Source: CAZISM01 sp964541895 | GTDB lineage: Bacteria; Zhuqueibacterota; Zhuqueibacteria; Residuimicrobiales; Residuimicrobiaceae | NCBI GenBank assembly: GCA_964541895.1 | Contig: CAZISM010000050.1 | Coordinates: 1-36,262, forward strand | Direction of reading: 5' to 3' | DNA: 36,262 bases | In this document: piece by piece, positions 1 through 7,653 of the stretch | How positions within the stretch are numbered: the stretch's first letter is position 1 | How the letters are laid out: the number at the start of each line of letters is the position of its first letter | Notes under the pieces: model-generated | Told to the model about the DNA's origin: nothing | The model's database searches: none | Seen by the model: the letters and a program-made list of their open reading frames with translations, nothing else | Translations under genes and position numbers: made by a program

Positions 1-108
1 TATGGCTGGACCGGCTTTATCGATCACGCCGGCAATCGCATCGTCCTGCAAAAGAAAACTTTGGCTGCATGTGAAGTTATTCAGGACCTGACCAGGAGAA
101 AACGTTAG
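1..108 (+). CDS. C-terminal end of an unidentified protein (partial)
   Basis: An open frame runs from the first base to a TAG at 106-108 and gives about 35 residues. It begins YGWTGFIDHAGNRI and ends with the basic stretch DLTRRKR. The gene enters from the left, so most of it is outside the window. The 'G-x-x-D-x-x-G-N' pattern is reminiscent of the ends of several hydrolase families, but nothing here identifies one. It could also be a chance open frame, since only 35 codons are visible. Confidence 0.35.
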   Translation, partial: YGWTGFIDHAGNRIVLQKKTLAACEVIQDLTRRKR

Positions 109-154
109 GAAAAATTTTATCAAACCGGAATCAAAAACATAAATGACCCTGCTG

Positions 155-180
155 CTTTTCCTGGCGACTTGGCGCGGGAA
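155..180 (+). repeat. CTTGGCG-type degenerate intergenic repeat, copy 1
   Basis: The stretch CCTGGCGACTTGGCGCG (161-177) closely matches CTTGGCGGCTTGGCGTG at 10493-10509, in another intergenic region, and both follow a pyrimidine-rich run. The rest of the gene-free stretch 109-400 holds two small perfect hairpins, CGCCTG/CAGGCG (291-306) and GGCGT/ACGCC (334-347), and the terminator at 353-381. No gene was seen in it. Confidence 0.3.
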
Positions 181-352
181 TGCTTTCAGTCTTGAAGGCC
201 ATGGGCTCGCAACCCAGAGTCCTGGCAGAGCAGACCTCTCGTGCGGATGGAGCGGATTTATCGCAGCGTTGCCGGTGGGTTTACCATGATCGCCTGTCGC
301 CAGGCGACGGCTTTGTATTACATTTTTATTCCAGGCGTTAAGACGCCATAAA

Positions 353-381
353 AATCGGGCGTCGCTCTTCGACGCCCGATT
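353..381 (-). terminator. Intrinsic terminator of the propeller/phosphoesterase gene
   Basis: A perfect 12-bp stem (353-364 with 370-381, AATCGGGCGTCG) closes a 5-nt loop. On the minus strand it is followed by five T residues (complement of 350-354). It lies about 20 bases beyond the stop codon at 401, as expected for a rho-independent terminator of that gene. Confidence 0.85.
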
Positions 382-400
382 GAAAGCTCAATCCCCACCT

Positions 401-3121
401 TTATTTCTCATCATTGTTTTTCTGATAATCTCTGCGCGCATCGTCCGCATCATCCAATTCAGGGCCGCGTTCTATCTTTCGCCAGTCGATGGTCTTGTGG
501 TATTTTTTCATCGACAATTCCGCATCATAGATCCGCTCGTCGTGACGCTCCAGAGTGTACGGCGTATAATCCGGTTTATCGGTGAAAAAGTCCTGCAACA
601 GCGACGCGGTCAAATCAAAATGGTTGACATACGGGACATTCAAAATATTATAAATCGTCTTTAGGATCGCGCCAAAGTTGGCATGGGTGTGCGACACATA
701 ACCGTGCTTGACATAGGGGCCGGCCATCATCAGAATCGAACGGTGGGCATCGATATGATCCACTCCACCCTGGGGATCGTCTTCGGTGATAATGACCAGC
801 ATATCTTTCCAGTATTTGGTCCGGGAGAGAAAATGCAGCACCCGGCCGACCGCGAGGTCGTTATCCACCATGTAGGATTGACGGTAGGGGTAGCCCTGCT
901 CCGCATCGGGACCCGTACCATGATCGTTGGGCAGCATCATGGTGACCAGCTGCGGCATGTCATCATTGCTGTTTATCCACAGTTTGGTGAATTCCTTTTC
1001 AAACTGGTCCATGCGGTACTGATCGGGAATATTCATGTTGAAACCAGCGTAATTGTGGCTGGTTCGGTAGAACAGGGCCTTTTGCATGGGGATCATGACG
1101 CCGTGCGCGGCGCCGGTGTTGGTGTCATACCACTCTTCCCGTTCATGACCAGCCTCGTTGGCCTGGCCAAAATTATAAAAGTTGACTTTTTGCCGGTCGA
1201 GCGCCTCCCACAACCCGCCGATTTCCGCATAATCCTCCGGATCCACGCTGCCGATGGTCTTGGGAAACCGCCGGCCTTCGGCTTTGGAAAAAATCATCGG
1301 CGTTTTGGTGGTGGCGGCATTGGATTCCACCCACTCGTTTGGAATCACCCCGACCAGCCAGTGATGGCCGTGCACCGAGGCGTCGCTGTCGCAGTAGAAA
1401 TTATCCGAACAGGCGAATTGCCGGGCCGCTTTGATGTGATTGGGTGAAATTCTCAGATCCGGAAACCGCTTTTGCATGGAATCCGGCAAGGTATAGGTGT
1501 TATGGATGCCGTACCTGGCCAGCGTGCTGTCACCGGCGCCGCCCTTTAACTGCCCGAACACCTCATCATAGGTTCTGTTTTCTTTGGTAATGTAAACGAT
1601 GTGTTTGATCGGGCTCTGCCGCAGCCCCGGCAAGGGCGGCAGCGGATTTTTGCCGTCATCCTTAACCGTAGTTTCGATAAAGGTGTTATCGATACATTGT
1701 TTGGTGTATTGAGCCAGTTCGGCGTCGGTCGGCACCTTTACTTTCTGAAAGCTCCCCAACTGAATCTGACTGACGGAACTGCCCTGGACCGGCGCGACAA
1801 AACCGGCGCCGCCGTTCGGTCCGGCTCCCCAACCACGGCAGGTGATGATGTAAAGATAGGCGTCGTCATGGGACAACTCGACGCGCGTCGGTCCCCAACC
1901 CGACGGAATCAATCCTTTTGTCGTTCTACTCGGAATATCAATCACCGCCACCGCATTGAATCCCAGGAGCGCTACGTAGAGCGTCTTTTCATCTTTGCTC
2001 ATGGTGATGCCAAACGGCAAATGGCCTCTCACTTTATCGATCCGCTTGTCCACCAGAATGGGAATGCGACCGACGATCTGTTGGGTGGTATAATCAATAA
2101 TAGCGACGTTGTCGTTGCTGGCATTGGTTACATAGGCAAATTGTTTGCAGACGGCAATGGAATTTGGACTGGCCCCGCCGACCACCTCGGCATCCTCAAC
2201 AGTTTCGCCGATCAGATAGCCGGTCTTGAACTTGTTGATGACCCTGTTTTTTTCCAGATCAATCGTAAACACGCTCATGGCATCCGGATGGTTCGGACTC
2301 CCCAAGCCCGGAATCTGCTTGCCCTCCACCAGCGTTCCTTCCCGCGATTCGTGCGTATTTTCACCATAAGGATGATGGGAAATCATCAAATGGCCGTAAT
2401 TTTCCGGTGTGGCGCCGATAATCAGCGGATAGGAATACACACCGACATTGGCTACGAACGCCTGCTTATGGTCAAGACTCAGAGCCACACCGAATGGCTG
2501 GCGCCCGACTTTGATGGAAGCGGTAATTTTTTTGCTCGCCAAATCAATACGCACCAGCCTGAAATTGCCCCGGTCCAGCACCAGCAATTCGTTCTTATCC
2601 GGATTGAACATCAGATCCGATGTAAAGCTGTCCTGGTACTCTTCTCCGTTGATCTTGCCATTGAGCGAAATGGATGCCTTCAGGGCAAGCTTTTCAGTAT
2701 CATAGATCACCACATCGCCTTTGTCGCCGCCGCTCAGGTACACATATCTGGAATCTGTTGCAAACGCGACACCCAGAAACGATCCTTTCGTCAGAGGCGA
2801 CGGTATTTTTTTATCATAGCTGGGTATTCTCTGCGCGCTCAGGTCGGCGAGGTTTATGATGGTAATGACGCCGTCGTGCAGGGTCACGGCCTTTTGGCCG
2901 TCCGGGGAAACAGCCATCCCGTAGGGATCATTGGTAATCGGTATCGTCTCGCCGGCCATGCTCACATAGCGACCGCTGGGCAGCACGGTAACGCCGCTCT
3001 TGTCGATTTTACAGAACTGATCTTTGCCGGGAACCTGCAGCACCTGCACGTTTTTCACTGAACTGTTGCAGCCGATTAAAAAAAGGACCAGTATGGGCGA
3101 TAGCAAATTCTTTACGTTCAT
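401..3121 (-). CDS. Lipoprotein with YncE-like beta-propeller and C-terminal phosphoesterase domain
   Basis: The 906-residue protein starts with a lipoprotein signal peptide (lipobox LIGC, Cys18), so it is probably anchored in an envelope membrane. Residues about 60-470 form a YncE/YVTN-type beta-propeller, with repeated blades such as PYGMAVSPDGQ, PFGVALSLDHK and PFGITMSKDEK. Residues about 506-830 are an AcpA/phospholipase-C-like phosphoesterase: HIVYITKENRTYDEVFGQ carries the usual Asn-Arg-Thr entry motif, and LPNDHGTG and ITEDDPQGGVDH supply likely metal ligands. This two-domain layout is a known family, often called a bifunctional YncE/alkaline phosphatase family protein. The substrate cannot be read from sequence; phosphate esters or phospholipids in the periplasm are an inference. 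The ATG at 3121 is chosen because it directly precedes the signal peptide. The gene is monocistronic, ends in a clear terminator, and is divergent from the gene at 3355. Confidence 0.85.
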   Translation of the reverse strand: MNVKNLLSPILVLFLIGCNSSVKNVQVLQVPGKDQFCKIDKSGVTVLPSGRYVSMAGETIPITNDPYGMAVSPDGQKAVTLHDGVITIINLADLSAQRIPSYDKKIPSPLTKGSFLGVAFATDSRYVYLSGGDKGDVVIYDTEKLALKASISLNGKINGEEYQDSFTSDLMFNPDKNELLVLDRGNFRLVRIDLASKKITASIKVGRQPFGVALSLDHKQAFVANVGVYSYPLIIGATPENYGHLMISHHPYGENTHESREGTLVEGKQIPGLGSPNHPDAMSVFTIDLEKNRVINKFKTGYLIGETVEDAEVVGGASPNSIAVCKQFAYVTNASNDNVAIIDYTTQQIVGRIPILVDKRIDKVRGHLPFGITMSKDEKTLYVALLGFNAVAVIDIPSRTTKGLIPSGWGPTRVELSHDDAYLYIITCRGWGAGPNGGAGFVAPVQGSSVSQIQLGSFQKVKVPTDAELAQYTKQCIDNTFIETTVKDDGKNPLPPLPGLRQSPIKHIVYITKENRTYDEVFGQLKGGAGDSTLARYGIHNTYTLPDSMQKRFPDLRISPNHIKAARQFACSDNFYCDSDASVHGHHWLVGVIPNEWVESNAATTKTPMIFSKAEGRRFPKTIGSVDPEDYAEIGGLWEALDRQKVNFYNFGQANEAGHEREEWYDTNTGAAHGVMIPMQKALFYRTSHNYAGFNMNIPDQYRMDQFEKEFTKLWINSNDDMPQLVTMMLPNDHGTGPDAEQGYPYRQSYMVDNDLAVGRVLHFLSRTKYWKDMLVIITEDDPQGGVDHIDAHRSILMMAGPYVKHGYVSHTHANFGAILKTIYNILNVPYVNHFDLTASLLQDFFTDKPDYTPYTLERHDERIYDAELSMKKYHKTIDWRKIERGPELDDADDARRDYQKNNDEK

Positions 3122-3354
3122 CCTTCGTTCCTTACTCTTTATGAAAAAACGCTCTCATAAAAAGCAATTTAGCCAAACAGGCAGCGAAATACAAACACAT
3201 TTTCAAAATCAGGTGTATCACCCGGCACATCCATATACGGTTACCAGACAAGCCTCAGCAGACCGGGCGGTCCGCCCTCCTTTTATCTTGCTTTTCTCTC
3301 CAGCTATAATTACTTTTTTCCCTACCCTGTCACGCAACTCTAGCCAAGGATTGT

Positions 3355-4755
3355 ATGAAACGCTCTCTTGTTTTATCGTTGTTGGTCTTTTTTCTGGCCG
3401 AATATGGCGGCGCGATCGAGATTGAAGAGACACTCGCGTACCCGGATCAGCTCTGCAGCGTTGCTACGGGCGATTCGCTGCTGGCGGCCGCCGAATCCAT
3501 TACCAATATGACCAAATCCGCCGATGGCAAAAGCCTGCGTTTGCTCGATAACGCATTGTCCGGACAAATCGTGTTCAAGCCGCAAACCGCGCTCACGCCC
3601 TTTGACGAGGGACTACCCTCCTGGAACGGCACCGCGCCGGGCGACAGCGGCGGCTTTCGCATTCTCATCCGTTTTCCCTATCAGTCCGCCTGGTCGCCGT
3701 GGCTGGAAGTCGGCTACTGGAAAGCCAATCTCTGGCCAGGCAGCAAACGAACCTCCTTTGCCGGCGGCCAGATCGATATCGATACCGCCCTGCTCGGCTA
3801 TTATGCGACCCAATGGCAGTTCGCAGTGGAAATGAAACGCACCGCCGCGACGGTCACCTCGCCTTCGCTGAGCAAGCTCTCTTTTTTTTACAGCGACAGC
3901 CGCACCACACAAAACATAAATCATGCCGCGATCCTCAGCGACAGGCCGGCCGCCATCTTTATTCCAACCACCTTTCTTGCCCAGTACCGCATCTCCAGCG
4001 AGATCGGTGGCAGAATCTGTTCGCCGACCTCTGTGGCGATGATTTTGCTCAGCTACAAGATCAAAGTGGATCCGCTGCAGTTTGCCTGGGATACGCTGGA
4101 CCCCTATTATGATATATTCGGCGTCTGGCCGCGCGTGGTGCAAAACGCCTCCGAATACGGCCTTGACGGCAGTGTGACCCGCTATCGCAGCTGGAGCCAG
4201 GCGCGCGAGGTTCTCGCCCAAGGCGGCCGCATCGCCATGTCCATCGGCTTGCCCCTGTACGAAGGCCACCTGGTCATGCTCGCCGGCTTTAACCAGAACG
4301 GCGATCCCATCGTCCATGACCCGGCCCGTTCCGGCGACGGCTATGCCAAGCTGTTCAACAAGAGCGACCTCTCCCGTTCCTGGTTCGACAAAGGCGGTGT
4401 AGCCTACACCTTTTTCCCGCCAGCCAGCAGCAGTGCGGTGCCGGCCCTTGCAACCGCGGACCGCATGCAACCGACGCACCTCCGGCTCTATGCCAACTAT
4501 CCCAATCCGTTCAACGCCGCCACCACGTTTACGTATGAGCTGAACCAGGGCGGCACGGTGCAATTCACGATCTGCGATCTGACCGGCAGAGCCGTCATCA
4601 CGCTGGTGGATCACTATCAATCAGCCGGAACGCACCGCCTGGTATGGGACGGCAAAAATTCCGCAGGACAACCGGCCGCGAGCGGATTCTATCTGTATCG
4701 GCTGATCTATGAAGGAGTTGAAACAGAAACGAAAAAACTTTTACTGGTGCGATAG
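3355..4755 (+). CDS. Secreted C39-like peptidase-fold protein with C-terminal FlgD-like/sorting domain
   Basis: The 466-residue protein has a signal peptide (about 1-20). A beta-rich N-terminal region (about 80-180) precedes a papain-fold C39-like domain at about 200-355. Candidate catalytic residues are Cys222 in GGRICSPTSV, His305 in EGHLVMLAGF and Asp322 in IVHDPA, spaced as in the peptidase C39-like family. After a short linker, residues 378-466 form a FlgD-like domain that opens with NYPNPFN and ends KKLLLVR, the kind used as a type IX secretion sorting signal or cell-surface anchor. It is therefore probably an exported cysteine peptidase or amidase acting at or outside the outer membrane; the substrate is unknown. 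An AAGGA-type ribosome site precedes the ATG. The next gene starts 12 bases after the stop, so the two are probably co-transcribed. Confidence 0.75.
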   Translation: MKRSLVLSLLVFFLAEYGGAIEIEETLAYPDQLCSVATGDSLLAAAESITNMTKSADGKSLRLLDNALSGQIVFKPQTALTPFDEGLPSWNGTAPGDSGGFRILIRFPYQSAWSPWLEVGYWKANLWPGSKRTSFAGGQIDIDTALLGYYATQWQFAVEMKRTAATVTSPSLSKLSFFYSDSRTTQNINHAAILSDRPAAIFIPTTFLAQYRISSEIGGRICSPTSVAMILLSYKIKVDPLQFAWDTLDPYYDIFGVWPRVVQNASEYGLDGSVTRYRSWSQAREVLAQGGRIAMSIGLPLYEGHLVMLAGFNQNGDPIVHDPARSGDGYAKLFNKSDLSRSWFDKGGVAYTFFPPASSSAVPALATADRMQPTHLRLYANYPNPFNAATTFTYELNQGGTVQFTICDLTGRAVITLVDHYQSAGTHRLVWDGKNSAGQPAASGFYLYRLIYEGVETETKKLLLVR

Positions 4756-4767
4756 GACTTGCAAATC

Positions 4768-5820
4768 ATGGCAAAGCGCATTCCCCTCATCCATACCACC
4801 GATCTCTATCATCCGCCGCAGGATCCGGACGACCATATCGATTTGCTCACCGCCGTTGCCTTGCCGGAACTGGATCTCAAAGCGGTTATTCTGGACTGCA
4901 CGCAGAAATTTCTTGATCCGGCGCCGGCCGGACGCGATATCCGCCGCGATCCGGGGCTGATTCCGGTGGCACAACTCGCTTATCTTCTCGGCAGAACCAT
5001 TCCGGTCGCCTGCGCACCGCCGCAGCCGCTGCAGGACCTGCGCGACGATGCCGGCGACCGGCCGCCCAAGGAGCAGGCCGGCATAGATCTGATCCTGCAG
5101 ACCCTGGCCGACAGCTCTGAACCGGTTCTCATCTCGGTCATGGGATCGGCCCGCGCCGTAACCGCCGCCTATAACCGCGCGCCGGAGCTGGTGCGCAAAA
5201 AAACCCGCGCCGTTTTATTGAATGCCGGCTCTACCAGCGCCAGCCACATCGAATGGAACGTGCAGCTGGATGCGGCTGCCTTTGAAGGCCTGTGGCATTC
5301 GGGGCTGCCCATTGAATGGTATCCCTGTTGTACCGAATCCGGCGCATTCAATCCGGAACACGAACGCGGCACCTTTTATCGCGTAAACCATGACCAGCTG
5401 CTGGAGGGACTGGCCGCTCCCATCCTCTCCTGGATTTATTATGCCTTTACCGCCAGCAGTCGCGGCGATATTCTGCACGCCTTGTCCGAGCCGGCAGCCG
5501 GCGCCGTTTGGGAACACGTGCGCAGCGGCCGCCGCAGTCTGTGGTCGACCGCCTCTCTGGTTATGGCCAGTGGCCGGGTGCCGGTCGCAACAGCAGAGGG
5601 ATGGCGCTTTCTTCCCAGCCAGGAGGCCGCAGGCTATACCTCCTACCCCTGGTTTATGGATCCGGTCGCCATAACCGGGATTTCACAGCAAAAAATCGAC
5701 TGGCAAGAAAACGCAACCGCGGGAACATATCGCCTGTTTCGCCGTAAACCAGGCGCAGGCTATGGCACGGCCATGGCCGAGGCGCTCAATGCCCTGCTGA
5801 AAACACTTGTGGTGTCATAA
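4768..5820 (+). CDS. Nucleoside hydrolase-like protein (IUNH fold)
   Basis: The 350-residue cytoplasmic protein has no signal peptide. Its N-terminus (HTTDLYHPPQDPDDHIDLL) resembles the Asp-rich calcium and ribose binding motif of inosine-uridine nucleoside hydrolases, though it is altered from the usual DxDPGxDDxxAL form. Further on, ISVMGSARAVTAAYNRAPEL matches the region after the family's GPLTN motif, and EWNVQLDAAAFEGLWHSGLP matches the conserved EFN...D...A...SG.P segment. The fold assignment is fairly firm. Activity is less certain because several active-site positions differ, so the base and sugar are unknown. ATG 4768 is preferred over an in-frame TTG at 4759; an AGGA lies 10 bases upstream. 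It follows the C39-like gene closely, and that pairing has no obvious pathway meaning. Confidence 0.6.
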   Translation: MAKRIPLIHTTDLYHPPQDPDDHIDLLTAVALPELDLKAVILDCTQKFLDPAPAGRDIRRDPGLIPVAQLAYLLGRTIPVACAPPQPLQDLRDDAGDRPPKEQAGIDLILQTLADSSEPVLISVMGSARAVTAAYNRAPELVRKKTRAVLLNAGSTSASHIEWNVQLDAAAFEGLWHSGLPIEWYPCCTESGAFNPEHERGTFYRVNHDQLLEGLAAPILSWIYYAFTASSRGDILHALSEPAAGAVWEHVRSGRRSLWSTASLVMASGRVPVATAEGWRFLPSQEAAGYTSYPWFMDPVAITGISQQKIDWQENATAGTYRLFRRKPGAGYGTAMAEALNALLKTLVVS

Positions 5821-6054
5821 CCTGCTCGGTCATGCATTTCCCATTTTGCTTGATTTTCGGCTGCTGATTGGCTAATTTGCAGCAAAAGCCTGTTCAGGGC
5901 CGTGGGCAGTGTGTCGTGTACGGATCCATTCCAACCTTTCCTGCAGCGATCACCCGATTCACTCTTGCCGCTTGTGTCCCATGCATCCGGAGGTTCGGCA
6001 CCGTTACTAAGTTCGTATTGCTGAACAGCGATCAAATAAAAAGATGGAGTTACC

Positions 6055-7617
6055 ATGATAAGACGATGCGGTCGGCCTTGGCGGATGATGATGTGTGCGC
6101 TCCTGCTTTGGGTCAACATGGTGCCTGCGGCAGAGCAGACATCTTTCAAACAATATGAAAAGTATGCCAAAAACAGCTTGCGCGCCTGGCGTGACTATCT
6201 CGACCGCACCCAGGTTCACGGCGTCCTGCAATCGGCAAACACCGCCACCTCGCTGGATGCGCCGTTTCCGTATGATCACCTGGTGAAACCAGGCGGCATC
6301 AAATTCGATTTCGGTCACGGCTCCGGCAACGAAGCCGCCCTGTTGTTCCGGACCTTTGAAGTAACCGGCGATTCGGCCTTTCTGGCCACAGGCCTGGACT
6401 TTTGCGAATTCCTGCTGCGCTCCCAGGAACAGGAGGGCTACTGGTGCATGACCTATATCGTGGATGCGGAAGGCACCATCATGACACCGACCATTCGCGA
6501 CGTCTGCCGCATCCAGGACGGCCATCAGAGCATTCCGTTCTATCTCCTTCTTTATGCCTACAAGCTGACGCAGGACAAACGTTACTATGACGCGGCGGTC
6601 CGCTGCGCCGATGTGGTGCTGGAAACACAAAACGAAAACGGCAGCTGGCCCGATTTTTGGGATTTTTCCGTACCCTGGAACAAAGGCCCCTGGAGCACCA
6701 ATCGCGGCGTGCGGGTCGGCGGCTCTTATAACGATATGGCCACCAGCGACCCCATGCGTATGATGCTGCTCATGTATCACATCACCCATGACAAAAAATA
6801 CATCGATCGCATACCCCGTATCGGCCAGTGGCTGTTCACCACCCGACTGGGCGATGGCAATGTGACCGGTTGGTGCCAGCAATATGGTCCGGACGATCTG
6901 CCGGTGCTGGCGCGCAGTTTTGAACTGGCAGTCATTGAACCGCGCACCTATTCGCGCTTTATTGCGCCCATGTGCGCCTGGTTCTATGCCCTCACCGGCG
7001 AAAAACGCTATTACGATCTGGCCCGCCGCGGTTATGACTGGCTTAAAAAAGTGGAAACGAATGAGGGTTGGGCTTATCAATATCTGCCGGATGGCACACC
7101 TGTATTCAGTTTTCAGTGGCACCTCTATCGCTACGATCAGCCATCGTCCTGGCCGACGGACAACATCATGGGCGATCATCGCTGGGTAAAAAAATATTCG
7201 CGGGAAAAGGTGGATTTGACCATCGCTCGACAATTCCTCGACCTCGTCGGTACGGCCGGACTGGCCGGTCTGCGCCAGGCTATCAACGGCAGCAGTACCG
7301 TCACTTCTGATCAGGCAGATGCCAGCCGCCAGCAGGCGTTGCAGCGTCTCAACGATCCCGTACGGATCGAAAAAATTAAAGCGCTCTGGCAGCGCTCCAC
7401 CAAACCGCGCCAGGATTATAACAGCATGGTGGAGAATCTGCAGTACATCTATGATATCCAGATTATAGAAAACAGGGTGAGCATCGAAACGCTTCTCAAA
7501 CGGTCCCGCGGTTTTTCCCACCAGATCGTCCGCAACCCGACGGATGTTTTAGGGGATTGGACTCAATCCGTGTTCGAGGTAAAGAATTGGCTGGAGGTGC
7601 CCTGGTTTAAAAAATAG
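6055..7617 (+). CDS. Secreted alpha/alpha-barrel-like protein, possible polysaccharide lyase or hydrolase
   Basis: The 520-residue protein has a signal peptide (about 1-27). Its core is a series of helical hairpin repeats with aromatic and Gly motifs. Examples are GNEAALLFRTFEVTGDSAFL, LLLYAYKLTQDKRYYDAAVR, ETQNENGSWPDFWDF and WFYALTGEKRYYDLARRGYD. Such repeats are typical of (alpha/alpha) toroids found in pectate lyases, unsaturated glucuronyl hydrolases and epimerases. The QNxNGSWP piece recalls PL10-type pectate lyases, but I do not recognise a definite catalytic set, so the enzyme class is inferred. A GATGGAG ribosome site precedes the ATG. The gene is convergent with a secreted hydrolase gene. 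The 234 bases upstream (5821-6054) contain no gene that I can see. Confidence 0.55.
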   Translation: MIRRCGRPWRMMMCALLLWVNMVPAAEQTSFKQYEKYAKNSLRAWRDYLDRTQVHGVLQSANTATSLDAPFPYDHLVKPGGIKFDFGHGSGNEAALLFRTFEVTGDSAFLATGLDFCEFLLRSQEQEGYWCMTYIVDAEGTIMTPTIRDVCRIQDGHQSIPFYLLLYAYKLTQDKRYYDAAVRCADVVLETQNENGSWPDFWDFSVPWNKGPWSTNRGVRVGGSYNDMATSDPMRMMLLMYHITHDKKYIDRIPRIGQWLFTTRLGDGNVTGWCQQYGPDDLPVLARSFELAVIEPRTYSRFIAPMCAWFYALTGEKRYYDLARRGYDWLKKVETNEGWAYQYLPDGTPVFSFQWHLYRYDQPSSWPTDNIMGDHRWVKKYSREKVDLTIARQFLDLVGTAGLAGLRQAINGSSTVTSDQADASRQQALQRLNDPVRIEKIKALWQRSTKPRQDYNSMVENLQYIYDIQIIENRVSIETLLKRSRGFSHQIVRNPTDVLGDWTQSVFEVKNWLEVPWFKK

Positions 7618-7646
7618 GCCTCACAGATCCAGGGACCGGTGAGGCC
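7617..7646 (-). terminator. Terminator for the three-domain secreted protein gene
   Basis: An 8-bp perfect stem GGCCTCAC/GTGAGGCC (7617-7624 with 7639-7646) is followed on the minus strand by TATTTTTT. It overlaps the last base of the stop codon of the convergent plus-strand gene. It has no T run on the plus strand, so it serves the minus-strand gene. Confidence 0.75.
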
Positions 7647-7653
7647 ATGCAGC

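Noticed and set aside
3265..3277. GGGCGG-T-CCGCCC palindrome upstream of the C39-like gene
   Set aside because: The symmetry is perfect but short and GC-only, so it could easily occur by chance in this GC-rich DNA, and no promoter of correct spacing was found around it.
6007..7521. Minus-strand open frame of 504 codons opposite the alpha/alpha-barrel-like gene
   Set aside because: The plus-strand frame has a signal peptide, a ribosome site and repeat structure. The minus-strand frame has none.
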